Positions 1 through 12,382 of a stretch of 64,000 nt of DNA are shown piece after piece. The stretch spans positions 12,967,669 to 13,031,668 of the forward strand of contig NC_066509.1 of the NCBI RefSeq assembly GCF_024679095.1. Direction: 5' to 3'. Each line of letters begins with the position of its first letter. The first letter of the stretch is position 1. A model generated the notes under the pieces. That model searched no databases. It was not told the origin of the DNA and saw only the letters and a list, made by a program, of their open reading frames with translations. Origin of the DNA: Eriocheir sinensis. Its lineage: Eukaryota; Arthropoda; Malacostraca; Decapoda; Varunidae. Both the position numbers and the translations under genes were made by a program.

Positions 1-889
1 TTTTATACGTATTTACATTACTTAATGTGTATTTTGTTTATATATTTTTAAACAAATTTACGTTATTATATGTATTTTTATAAATATTTTGATACAAATT
101 TACATTATTTTATGTATTTTGTATATACATTTCAATTCAAATTTAGCTTATTTTATCGGTATTTTGTATATCTATTTTCATACGAATTTAATAACTTCAG
201 TGTATTTTTGTATATAGTTTTATACAAATTTACGTTATTTTATGTGTATTTTGTATATTTATATTTATACAAATACACATTCTTTTATTGGTATTTTGTT
301 GATTTATTTTGAAACGAATTTATATTAATTTATGTGTATTTTGTATACATTTTCTTATACGTATTTATTTCATTTTACGTGTATTTTGTATATATATTTT
401 TATACAAATCTACGTTATTTTATGTGTATTAGTATATATATTTTGAAACAAATTTACATTGTTTTATATGTATTTTGCATATCTATTTCAATACAGATTT
501 ACCTTATTGTATGTGTATTTTGTATATTTATTTTAATACAAATTAATTTTTTCATGTGTATTTTGGTATATATATTTTTATAAAAAAAATGCGTTATTTA
601 ATGGGTATTTTGCATCTTTATTTTCATACAAATTTACATTGTTGTATTAATATTCTGTGTATTTATTTTTATACGATTTTACATTATTCTATTTGTGTTT
701 TGTATATATTTTTTTATACATATTTACATTATTTAATGTGTATTTTGTATATTTTAAAACAAATTTACGTTATTTTATGAGCATCTGTTAAAATATTTTG
801 ATACAAATTTACATTATTTTATGTATTTTTTATATATATTTCAATAAAAATTTAGTTTATTTTATGTATATTTTGTATATCTATTTTCA
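1..889 (+). repeat. 45-bp satellite block 1
   Basis: T-rich monomers read on the given strand. Starting positions of successive monomers (the CAAATTT or CGAATTT anchor) fall at 95, 138, 183, 225, 270 and 315, giving spacings of 42-45 bp. The block carries the ordered variants ACATTGTTTT, CCTTATTG, ATGCGTTATTTAATGGG and TTACATTATTCTATTTG. It ends where TATTTTCA abuts the reversed anchor TCGTATCAAAATAAA. No gene is seen. Confidence 0.93.
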
Positions 890-1813
890 ATCGTATCAAA
901 ATAAATAAACAAAATAGCAATTAAATAATGTAAATTTGTACGGGAAAACATATACAAATACACGTAAAATAACGCAAATTTCTTAAAAAATATATGTACA
1001 AAAATGCACATAAAATAAAGTAAATTTGCATAAAAATATATATACAAAACACACATTAAATAATGTAAATGCGTAAATGAAATAACCTAAATTTGTATAA
1101 AACTATATACAAAAATACACAAAAATATTTAAAATTTGTATGAAAAGAAATATACAAAATACACATAAAATTTGGTAAATTTGTATTGAAATACATATAC
1201 AAAATACACATAAAATAATGTAAATTTGAATGAAAATATATAAACAAATCCACTTAAAATAACGTAAATTTGTATAAAATATATATGCAAGATACACATT
1301 AAATAATGTAAATGTGTATAAAAAAATATATACAAAAAAGAAATAGAATAATGTAAAATCCTATCAATATAAATACACAGAATATCAATAAAATAATGTA
1401 AATTTGTATGAAAAGAAAGATGCAAAATTCCCATAAAATAGCGCATTTTTTATAAAAATATATATACCAAAATACACATAAAATATTTAAATTTGTATTG
1501 AAATAAATATACAAAATGCATATACAGTAAGGTAAATATGTATTGAAAGAGAGATTCAAAAATACATATAAAACAAAGCTAATTTGTTTCAAAATATATA
1601 GGAATACACATAAAATAACGTAGATTTCTATAGAAATATATATACAAAATACACATGAAATTATGTAAATACGTATTAAAATATATATACAAAATACATA
1701 TCTAGGTAAATTCGTGTCAAAATAAATAAACAAAATATCATGAAAAGAATGTGTATTTGCATGAAAATAAATAATAGATAATAAATTTTGTATGAAATAT
1801 ATATGCAAGATAT
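890..1813 (-). repeat. 45-bp satellite block 2, reversed
   Basis: Monomers are reverse-complemented (anchor AAATTTGTAT, then AAAATACACATAAAATAA). The block contains the reversed form of the fused monomer that marks the 12-unit higher-order repeat, near 1765-1790. The switch back to + lies inside the stretch ATGCAAGATATACATTTTTT near 1804-1823. The block matches 61548-62475 in inverted orientation. Confidence 0.92.
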
Positions 1814-3858
1814 ACATTTTTTTATGTGTATTTTGTATATATTTTTTATATAAATCAACGTTATTTTTTGTGTATTCGTATATATATTTTGAAACAAATT
1901 TACATTGTTTTATATGTATTTTGCATATCTATTTCAATACAAATCTACCTTACAGTATGTGCATTTTTTATATTTATTTTAATACAAATTTTAATATTTT
2001 ATGTGTATTTTGGTATATATATTTTTATAAAAAATGCGTTATTTTATGGCTATTTTGCATCTTTATTTTCATACAAATTTACATTATTTAATTAATATTC
2101 TGTGTATTTATTTTGATACGATTTTACATTATTCTATTTGTGTTTTGTATATATTTTTTTATACATATTTACATTATTTAACTAGTATTTTGTATATATA
2201 TTTGATACAAATTTACGTTATTTTAAGTGTATATGTTTATATATTTTCATTCAAATTTCCATTATTTTATGTGTATTTTGTATATGTATTTCAATACAAA
2301 TTTACCTAATTTTATGTGTATTTTGTATATTTATTTTTATACAAATTTAAATTATTTTTGTGTATTTTTGTATATAGTCTTATACAAACAGGTTATTTTA
2401 TGAGTATTTTGTATATCTATTTTCATACAAATACACATTCTTTTATTGATATTTTGTTTAAATTATTTAATGTGTATTTTGTATATATATATTTTTATAC
2501 GTATTTACATCATTTCATGTGTATTTTGTATATATATTTCTATAGAAATCTACGTTATTTTATGTGTATTCGTATATAGATTTTTAAACAAATTTACGCT
2601 TTAATGTGCATTTTGTATATTTTTTCAATACAAATTTACCTTCTTGTACGTGCATTTTGTATATTAATTTTAATACAAATTTAATTATTCTATGTGTATT
2701 TTTGTATCTGTATTTTTAAAAAAATATGCTTTATTTTATGGGTATTTTGCATCTTTATTTTCATACAAAATTACATTATTTTATTGATATTCTGTGTATT
2801 TATTTTGATACGATTTTACATTATTCTATGTGTAATTTGTATATATTTTTCATTTAATTTAGCTTATTTTATGTGTATTTTGTATATCTATTTATTTTAA
2901 TACAAAATCAAATATTTTATGTTTTTTCGTATATATATTTTTATAAAAAATGCGTTATTTTATGGGTATTTTGCTTCTTAATTTTCATATAAATATACAT
3001 TATTTTATTATTATTTTCTGTATTTATTTTCACACGATTTTACATTATTTTATTTGTGTTTTGTATATATTTTTTTATACATATTTACATTATTTAATGT
3101 GTTTTTTGTATATATATTTGATACAAATTTACGTTTTTTTAAGTCTATATGTTTATATATTTTCATTCAAATTTACATTATTTTATGTGTATTTTGTATA
3201 TGTATTTCAATACAAATTTACCTAATTTTATATGTTTTTTGTATATTTATTTTCATACAAGTTTAAATTATTTTTGTGAATTTTTGTTTATAGTTTTATA
3301 CAAATTTAGGTTATTTTATGTGTATTTTGTATATCTATTTTCATACAAATACACATTCTTTTCATGATATATTGTTTATTTATTTTGACACGAATTAACA
3401 TTATTTAATGTGTATTTTGTATATATATTTTTATACGTATTTACATTATTTCAAGTGTATTTTGTATATATATTTCTATAGAAATCTGCGTTATTTTATG
3501 TGTATTCGTATATATATATTTTGAAACAAATTTACATTGTTTTATGTGTATTTTGCATATTTTTTCAATACAAATTTACCTTATTGTATGTGCATTTTGT
3601 ATATTAATTTTAATACAAATTTGATTAATCTATGTGTATTTTTGTATATGTATTTTTATAAAAATATGCTTTATTTTATGGGTATTTTGCATCTTTATTT
3701 TCATACAAATTTACATTATTTTATTGATATTCTGTGTATTTATTTTAATATAATTTTACATTATTCTATGTGTATTTTGTATATATATTTTATATAAAAT
3801 GTATTTGTTTTCATTTCATACAAATCTACATTATTTTATGTATTTTTTGTACATGTAT
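1814..3858 (+). repeat. 45-bp satellite block 3
   Basis: Forward monomers with at least three passes through the higher-order order. The GAAAC-type anchor is seen at 1891 and 3523, with a diverged form at about 2585. Bases from about 2855 onward are the start of X0 and match 11595 onward. The block ends at GTACATGTAT, where the next base begins reversed monomers. Confidence 0.92.
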
Positions 3859-4902
3859 ACACATAAAATATCTAAATTTGAATTGAAATAAATATACAAA
3901 ATGCACATACAATAAGGTAAACTTGTATTGAAAGAGATATGCAAAAATGCATATAAAACAATGTAAATTTGTTTCAAAATATATATACGAATACACATAA
4001 AATAACGTAGATTTCTATAAAAATATATATTCAAAATACACATAAAATTAAGTAAATACGTATAAAAAAATGTAAACAAAATACACATAAAATAATGTAA
4101 ACTCGAAACAAAATAAATAAACAAAATACCAATAAAAGAATGTGTATTTGTATAAATATAAATGTACAAAATACACATACAAAATAAACATAAAATAAGG
4201 TAAATTTGTAATGAAATATATGTACAAAATACACATAAAATAATGTAAATTTATATGAAAATATATATACAAATACACATAAAATACCATGAATTTGTAT
4301 AAACTTATATATTCAAAATAAATATTAAATAATGTAAATGCGTATAAAAATATATATACAAAGTACATATAAAATAATGTAAATTCGTATCAATATAAAT
4401 CAACAAAATACCAATAAAATAATATATATTTGAATGAAAATAGATTTACAAAATACACATAACATAACTAAAATTTGTATTGAAATATATACAAAAATAC
4501 ATACAAATAATTTGAGTTTGTATGAAAATAGATATTCAAAATACATATAAAACTAGGTAAATTTCTTTTGAAATATATATACAAAACCCATAAAATATTG
4601 TAAATTTGTGTCAAAATATATAAACAAATACACATAAAATAACTTAAAATAACGTAAATATGTATCAAATATATATACAAAAAACACATTAAATAATGTA
4701 AATATGTATAAAAAATATATACAAAATATAAATAAAATAATGTAAAATCGTATCAAAATAAATACAGAAAATATTAATAAAATAATGTAAATTTGTATGA
4801 AAATTAAGATGCAAAATACCCATAAAATAACACATTTTTTTATAAAAATATATATACGAAAAAACACAAAATACTAGATTTTGTATTAAAATAAATAGAT
4901 AT
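3859..4902 (-). repeat. 45-bp satellite block 4, reversed
   Basis: Reversed monomers. Counterparts are 12382-13427 (X1) and 34669-35714 (X2), with the same two switch sequences at both ends. The exit switch overlaps the short shared word ATACA, where ATAGATATAC runs into ATTCTTTTATTGG. Confidence 0.92.
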
Positions 4903-5840
4903 ACATTCTTTTATTGGTATTTTGTTTATTTATTTTGTTTCGAATTTACATTATTTTATGTGTATTTTGTTTACATTTTTTCATACGTATTTACTTAATT
5001 TTATGTGTATTTTGTATATATATTTTTATAGAAATCTACGTTATTTTATGTGTATTCGTATATATATTTTGAAACAAATTTACATTGTTTTATATGTATT
5101 TTTGCATATCTCTTTCAATAGAAGTTTACCTTATTGTATGTGCATTTTGTATATTTATTTCAATACAAATTTAAATATTTTATGTGTATTTTGGTATATA
5201 TATTTTTATAAGAAATGCGCTATTTGATGGGAATTTTGCATTTTTATTTTCATACAAATTTGCATTATTTTATTAATATTCGGAGTATTTATTTTGATAC
5301 GATTTTACATTATTTTTTTTGTATATATTTTTTTTATATACATATTTACATTATTTAAATGTATCTTGCATATATATTACATACAAATTTATTATATATT
5401 ATTTATTTTCATACAAATACACAATCTTTTCATGATATTTTGTTTATATATTTTGTCACGAATTTCCATTACTTAATATGTATTTTATATATATATTTTT
5501 ATACGTATTTACATAATTTCACGTGTATTTTGTATATATATTTCTATAGAAATCTACGTTATTTTATGTGTATTCGTATATATATTTTGAAACAAATTTA
5601 CACTGTTTTATTTGTATTTTGCGTTTTTTTTTTCAATACAAATTTACCTTATTGTATGTGTGCATTTTGTATATTAATTTTAATACAAATTTAATTATTC
5701 TATGTGTATTTTTGTATATGTATTTAAAAAAAATGCTTTATCTTATGGGTATTTTGCATCTTTATTTTCATATAAATTTAAATTATTTTATTGATATACT
5801 GTGTACTTATTTTGATACGATTTTACATTATTCTATGTAT
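4903..5840 (+). repeat. 45-bp satellite block 5
   Basis: Forward monomers with a 12-unit higher-order repeat: GAAAC anchors lie near 5070 and 5589, about 520 bp apart. It contains a diverged fused monomer (TTATTATATATTATTTATTTT type) near 5390. Counterparts are 13427-14371 and 35714-36659. It ends at TTCTATGTAT, followed by the reversed AACAAAAATAAATACAG. Confidence 0.92.
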
Positions 5841-7290
5841 AACAAAAATAAATACAGAATACACAAAAACAGATATGCAAAATACATATAAACAATGTAA
5901 ATTTGTTTCAAAATATATATACGAATACACATGAAATAAGGTAGATTTATATAAAAATATATATACAAAATACACATAAAATTAAGTAAATACGTATAAA
6001 AAAAGTATACAAAATACACATAAAATAATGTAAATTAGTATCAAAATAAATAAACAAAATACCAATAAAAGAATGTGTATTTGTATAAATATATATATAC
6101 AAAATACACATTAAATAATATAAATTTGTTTAAAACTATACAAAATACACATGAAATGATGTAAATACGTATAAAAATATATATACAAAATACACATTAA
6201 ATAATGTAAACTCGCGTCAAAATAAATAAACAAAATGTCAGTAAAAGAATGTGTAATTGTATGAAAATAGATATACAAAATACACCTAAAATAACCTAAA
6301 TTTGTATCAAACTATATACAAAAATACACAAAAATATTTTAAATTTGTATGAAAATAAATATACAAAATACACATAAAATTAGGTAAATTTGTATTGAAA
6401 TACATACACAAAATACACATAAAATAATGTAAATTTGAATGAAAATACATAAACAAATACACTTAAAATAACGTAAATTTGTATAAAAAAATATGTACAA
6501 AACACAAATAGAATAATGTAAAATCGTATCAAAATAAATACACAGAATATTAATAAAATAATGTAAATTTGTATAAAAATAAAGAAGCAAAATACCCATA
6601 AAATAACGCCTTTTTTTATTTATAAAAATATATATACCAAAAGACACATCAAAAAATTAAATTTATATTAAAATAAATATACAAAAAACACACACAATAA
6701 GGTAAATTTGTATTGAAATAGATATGCAAAATACATATAAAACAATGTAAATTTGTTTCAAAATATATATACGAATACACATAAAATAACGTAGATTTCT
6801 ATAAAAATAAATATAGAAAATACACATAAAATGAAATAAATACCTATAAAAAAATGTATACAAAATACACATAAAATAATGTAAATTCGTATCAAAATAA
6901 ATAAACAAAATACCAATAAAAGAATGTGTATTTGTATGAATATAAATATACAAAATACACATAAAATAATGTAAATTTATATAAAACTATATACAAAAAT
7001 ACACAGAAGTAATCAAATTTGTATGAAAATATATACAAAATACACACAAAATAAGCTAAATTTGAATTGAAATATATATACAAAATACATGAAATAAAGT
7101 AAATTTGTATCAAAATATTTATACAAATACACATATAATAACGTAAATTTGTATGAAAATATATAAACAAAATACACATTAAATAATGTAAATACGTATA
7201 AAAAATATGTACAAAATACACATATAATCATGTAATTCGTATCAAAATAAATAAACAAAATACCAATAAAATAATATAAATTTGTATGAG
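5841..7290 (-). repeat. 45-bp satellite block 6, reversed
   Basis: Reversed monomers, about 1.45 kb. Direct counterparts are 14371-15822 and 36659-38112, and the inverted counterpart is 32795-34248. The block ends with the recurrent switch word GAGTAAACGTGTATGTTGC at about 7288. Confidence 0.92.
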
Positions 7291-7568
7291 TAAACGTGTA
7301 TGTTGCATATTTTTTCAATACAAATTTACCTTATTATATACGCATTTTGTATATTAATTTTAATACAAATTTAATTATTCGATGTGTATTTTTGTATCTG
7401 TATTTTTATAAACATATGCTTTATTTTTTGAGTATTTTGCATCTTTATTTTCATACAAATTTACATTATTTTATTGATATTCTGCTCATTCATTTTGATA
7501 CGAATTGACATTATTCTATGTGTATTTTGTATATATTTTTCATACAAATTTACGTTATTTTATGTTTA
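7291..7568 (+). repeat. 45-bp satellite block 7, short forward island
   Basis: Six or so forward monomers between two reversed blocks. They form the forward part of a 367-bp tandem duplication whose second copy begins at about 7572. The exit point is a perfect 14-bp palindrome, TATGTTTAAACATA, at 7561-7574. Confidence 0.9.
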
Positions 7569-7658
7569 AACATATGTACAAAATACACATATAATCATGT
7601 AATTCGTATCAAAATAAATAAACAAAATACCAATAAAATAATATAAATTTGTATGAGT
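7569..7658 (-). repeat. 45-bp satellite block 8, 90-bp reversed island
   Basis: About two reversed monomers, identical in kind to 7205-7290. They are the second copy of the reversed part of the 367-bp duplication. The block ends with the second local copy of the GAGTAAACGTGTATGTTGC switch word. Confidence 0.9.
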
Positions 7659-8698
7659 AAACGTGTATGTTGCATATTTTTTCAATACAAATTTACCTTA
7701 TTATATACGCATTTTGTATATTAATTTTAATACAAATTTAATTATTCGATGTGTATTTTGTATCTGTATTTTATAAACATATGCTTTATTTTTGGGTATT
7801 TTGCATCTTTATTTTCATACAAATTTACATTATTTTATTGATATTCTGCTCATTCATTTTGCTACGAATTGACATTATTCTATGTGTATTTTGTATATAT
7901 TTTTCATACAAATTTACGTTATTTTATGTGTATTTGCTTATATATTTTGACACAAATTTACAATATTTTATTGGTATTTTCTATATACATTTCAAAAGAA
8001 ATTTACCTAGTTTTATGTGTATTTTGTATATCTATTTTCATACATACATTTTAATACAAATTTTAGTTATGTTATGTGTATTTTGGATTTTTTTTTTCAT
8101 TCAAATATATGTTATTTTAATGGTGTTTTGTTGATTTATATTGATACGAATTTACATTATTTTACATGTACTTTGTATATATATTTTTATACGCTTTTAC
8201 ATTATTTAATATTTATTTTGAATATATATTTTTATACAAATTCATGGTATTTTATGTGTATTTGTATATATATTTTTATATAAATTTACATTATTTTATG
8301 TGTATTTTGTACATATATTTTTTTACAAATCTACCTTATTTTATGTTTATTTTGTATGTGTATTTTCTATATTTATATTTATCCAAATACACATTCTTTT
8401 ATTGGTATTTTGTTTATTTATTTTAATTCGAGTTTACATTATTTTATGTGTATTTTGTATACATTATTTTATACGTATTTACTTAATTTTATGTGTGTTT
8501 TGTATATATTTTATAGAAATCTACGTTTTTTTATTTGTATTCGTATATATATTTTGAAACAAATTTACATTGTTTTATATGTATTTTTGCATATCTCTTT
8601 CAATACAAATTTACCTTATTGTATGTGCATTTTGTATATTTATTTCAATGCAAATTTAAATATTTTATGTGTTTTTTGGTATATATATTTTTATAAGA
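7659..8698 (+). repeat. 45-bp satellite block 9
   Basis: Forward monomers including a run of variants not used in the usual order: GGTGTTTTGTTGATTTATAT, TTATATGTACTTTG-like, ACGCTTTTACATT and AATTCATGGTATTTTATG. The same run recurs near 16.7, 26.0, 39.0, 48.3, 52.1 and 54.6 kb. The block ends at TTTTTATAAGATTACG, an abrupt switch. Confidence 0.9.
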
Positions 8699-9950
8699 TT
8701 ACGAAAATTTGAATAAAAATATATACAAAAAAACAAAACAAAAATTTCAATTTGTATGAAAATAGATATACAAAATACACATGTAATTAGTTAAATTTGT
8801 ATTTAAATACATGTTCAAAATACACATAAAATAATGTAAATTTGTATGAAATGAAAACAAATTCACATAAAATTCGCGTCAAAATAAATAAACAAAATAT
8901 CAATAAAATAATGTGTATTTGTATGAAAATAGATATACAAAATACACATAAAATAACCTAAATTTGTATCAAACTATATACAAAAATAAACAAAAATATT
9001 TTAAATTTGGCTGAAAATAAATATACAAAATACACATAAAATTAGGTAAATTTGTATTGAAATACATACACAAAATACACATAAAATAATGTAAATTTGA
9101 ATGAAAATACATAAACAAATACACTTAAAATAACGTAAATTTGTATAAAAAAATATGTACAAAACACAAATAGAATAATGTAAAATCGTATCAAAATAAA
9201 TACACAGAATATTAATAAAATAATGTAAATTTGTATGAAAATAAAGAAGCAAAATACCCATAAAATAACGCATTTTTAAAAATATATATACCAAAATACA
9301 CATCAAAAAATTAAATTTGTATTAAAATAAATATACAAAAAGCACATCACAATAAGGTAAATTTGTATTGAAATAGATATGCAAAATACATATAAAACAA
9401 TGTAAATTTGTTTCAAAATATATATACGAATACACATAAAATAACGTAGATTTCTATAAAAATATATATACAAAATACACATAAAATGTAGTAAATACCT
9501 ATAAAAAAATGTATACAAAATACACATAAAATAATGTAAATTCGTATCAAAATAAATAAACAAAATACCAATAAAAGAATGTGTATTTGTAAATATAAAT
9601 ATACAAAATACACATAAAATAACGTAAATTTATATAAAACTATATACAAAAATACACAGAAGTAATTAAATTTGTATGAAAATATATACAAAATACACAC
9701 AAAATAAGCTAAATTTGAATTGAAATATATATACAAAGTACATGAAATAAAGTAAATTTGTATCAAAATATTTATACAAATACACATATAATAACGTAAA
9801 TTTGTATGAAAATATATAAACAAAATACACATTAAATAATGTAAATACGTATAAAGAAATATGTACAAAATAGAAAATACACATAATCATGTAATTCGTA
9901 TCAAAATAAATAAACAAAATACCAATAAAATAATATAAATTTGTATGAGT
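8699..9950 (-). repeat. 45-bp satellite block 10, reversed
   Basis: Reversed monomers lying inside arm A. The inverted counterpart is 30103-31356. The first roughly 180 bp (8700-8880) are less regular, with A-rich patches such as ACAAAAAAACAAAACAAAAA. The block ends in the GAGTAAACGTGTATGTTGC switch word. Confidence 0.91.
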
Positions 9951-11128
9951 AAACGTGTATGTTGCATATTTTTTCAATACAGATTTACCTTATTATACAC
10001 GCATTTTGTATATTAATTTTAATATATGTGTATTTGAATATATATTTTGATACAAATTTACATTATTTTAAGTATTTTCTATATATATTTCAATTCAAAT
10101 TTAGCTTATTTTATGTGTCTTTTGTATATCTATTTTCATACAAATTTAATTATTTTTGTTTATTTTTGTATATAGTTTTATACAATTTAACGTTATTTTA
10201 TGTGTATTTTGTATATTTATATTTATACTTTCTTTTATTGGCATTTAGTTTATTTATTTTGATACGAATTTACATTATTTTATGTGTATTTTGTATACAT
10301 TTTCTTATACGTATTTACTTCATTTTATGTGTATTTTGTATGTATATTTTTATAGAAATCTACGTTATTTTATGTGTATTCGTATATATATTTTGAAACA
10401 AATTTACATTGTTTTATGTGTATTTTGCATATCTATTTCAATACAAATTTACCTTATTGTATGTGCAAATTGTATATTTATTGTAATACAAATTTAAATA
10501 TTTTGTGTATTTTGGTATATATATTTTCATAAAAAATGCGTTGTTTTATGGGTATTTTGGATCTTTATTTTCATACAAATATACATTATTTTATTAATAT
10601 TCTGTGTATTTATTTTGATACTATTTTACATTATTCTATTTGTGTTTTGTATATACTTTTTTATACATATTTACATTATTTAATGTGTATTTTCTATATA
10701 TATTTCATACAAATATATCTTCATATATTTTCATTCAAATTTTAAGTATTTTATGTGTATTTTGTATATGTATTTCAATAGAAATTTAACTAGTTTTATG
10801 TGTATTTTGTATATATATTTTTATACAAATTTGAATTATTTTTGTGTATTTTTTAATAGTTTTATACAAATTTACAATATTTTATGTGTATTTTGTATAT
10901 CTATTTTCATACAAATACACATTCTTTTATTGATATTTTGTTTATTTATTTTTATGCGAATTTACATTATTTAATGTGTATTGTGTATATATATTTTTAT
11001 ACGTATTTACGTCATTTCATGTGTATTTTGTATATATATTTCTATAGAAATATACGTTATTTTATGTGTATTCGTATATATATTTTGAAACAAATATACA
11101 TTGTTTTATGTGCATTTTGTATATTTTG
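9951..11128 (+). repeat. 45-bp satellite block 11, exemplar of the 16-unit repeat
   Basis: Forward monomers. From the GAAAC anchor at 10395 to the next at 11087 I count 16 distinct monomers in 692 bp, including one shortened monomer near 10705. This is a clear example of the long higher-order unit. The inverted counterpart is 28926-30103. Confidence 0.92.
10395..11086 (+). repeat. Exemplar 16-monomer higher-order repeat
   Basis: Sixteen recognisably different monomers in 692 bp, from one GAAAC-anchored monomer to the next. Recognisable members in order include CCTTATTG, ATGCGTTGTTTTATGGG, TTACATTATTCTATTTG, AACTAGTTTTATG, ATACACATTCTTTTATTG, GTATTTACGTCATTTC and TATACGTTATTTTATG. The eighth is shortened. 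Confidence 0.85.
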
Positions 11129-11315
11129 TATATGCAAAATACACATAAAGTTAGGCAAATTTGTATTGAAATACATATACAAAACTCACATAAAATAATG
11201 TAAATTTGTATGAAAATATATAAACAAATACATATAAAATCACGTAAATTTGGATAAAATATATATATACAAAATATACATTAAATATTTTAAATATGTA
11301 TAAAAATATATTATA
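11129..11315 (-). repeat. 45-bp satellite block 12, short reversed island
   Basis: About four reversed monomers. The entry point repeats the word TATATTTTGTATATGCAAAA, and the exit has 10-bp inverted arms (TAAAAATATA at 11301-11310 and TATATTTTTA at 11321-11330) around a 10-bp AT centre. The same island, inverted, is at 28739-28926. Confidence 0.9.
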
Positions 11316-12382
11316 TTATATATATTTTTATTGATATTTGCGTTATTTATGTGTATTTTGTATATGTTTTCTCATAGAAATTTACATTATTTTATTGGTA
11401 TTTTGTCTATTTATTTTGATACGAATTACATGATTATTTGTGTATTTTTTACATTTTTTTATACGTATTTACATTATTTAATGTGTATTTTGTTTATATA
11501 TTTTTATAAATTTACGTTATTATATGTGTATTTGTATAGGTATTTTGATACAAATTTACATTATTTTATGTATTTTGTATATATTTCAATTCAAATTTAG
11601 CTTATTTTATGTGTATTTTGTATATCTATTTATTTTAATACAAAATCAAATATTTTATGTTTTTTCGTATATATATTTTTATAAAAAATGCGTTATTTTA
11701 TGGGTATTTTGCATCTTAATTTTCATATAAATATACATTATTTTATTAATATTTTCTGTATTTATTTTCATACGATTTTACATTATTTTATTTGTGTTTT
11801 GTATATATTTTTTTATTCATATTTACATTATTTAATGTGTTTTTTGTTTATATTTTTGATACAAATTTACGTTATTTTAAGTCTATATGTTTATATATTT
11901 TCATTCAAATTTACATTATTTTATGTGTATTTTGTATATGTATTTCAATACAAATTTACCTATTTTTATATGTTTTTTCTATATTTATTTTCATACAAGT
12001 TTAAATTATTTTTGTATATTTTTGTTTATAGTTTTATACAAATTTAGGTTATTTTATGTGCATTTTGTATATCTATTTTCATACAAATACACATTCTTTC
12101 CATGATATTTTGTTTATTTATTTTGACACGAGTTAACATTATTTAATGTGTATTTTGTATATATATTTTTATACGTATTTACATTATTTCAAGTGTATTT
12201 TGTATATATATTTTTTATAGAAATCTGCGTTATTTTATGTGTATTCGTATATATATTTTGAAACAAATTTACATTGTTTTATGTGTATTCTATGTGTATT
12301 TTGTATATATATTTTATATAAAATGTATTTGTTTTCATTTCATACAAATCTACATTATTTTATGTATTTTTTGTACATGTAT
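11316..12382 (+). repeat. 45-bp satellite block 13
   Basis: Forward monomers closely related to 2.6-3.86 kb. At 12287 the order breaks: GTGTATT is followed directly by CTATGTG, and about 214 bp present in the relative at 3550-3765 are missing. Bases before 12287 belong to arm A, and bases after it to X1. Confidence 0.91.

Larger units (their letters stand above)
1..1817 (+). repeat. Left arm of a 1.8-kb inverted pair at the window ends
   Basis: Inverted copy of 61548-63364. Coordinates sum to 63365 at several landmarks (583 with 62782, 1297 with 62068). It includes one orientation switch, mirrored at 62475. The arm is cut by the window start, so its true length is unknown. Confidence 0.88.
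7205..7938. repeat. 367-bp tandem duplication in X0/A
   Basis: Two copies, about 7205-7571 and 7572-7938, each made of about 90 bp reversed and about 275 bp forward monomers, so each copy contains an orientation switch and the GAGTAAACGTGTATGTTGC word. The join is TATGTTTAAACATA. Confidence 0.88.
2855..8490 (+). repeat. X0, diverged relative of 11595-17065
   Basis: Same order of blocks and variants as 11595-17065. The offset is 8738 bp before, and about 8520 bp after, a 214-bp deletion at 12287. Divergence is clearly greater than between X1 and X2. The right limit is near 8490, where X0 continues with TGTGTTTTGTATATATTTTATAG and X1 jumps to a different monomer. Confidence 0.85.
5638..12287 (+). 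repeat. Arm A of a 6.65-kb inverted duplication
   Basis: All switches, islands and monomer variants between these positions recur in reverse order and orientation at 27764-34450. Equivalent coordinates sum to about 40051-40054 over the inner part and 40085-40088 over the outer part, so only about 35 bp of net indel separates the arms. The spacer of about 15.5 kb is X1. The left limit overlaps X0 and the right limit is the deletion junction at 12287. Confidence 0.88.

Noticed and set aside
3126..3140. Yeast-type replication origin core (ATTTACGTTTT matches WTTTAYRTTTW exactly; most monomers match at 10 of 11)
   Set aside because: Such matches are expected by chance in DNA of this composition, and nothing indicates an organism that uses this motif.
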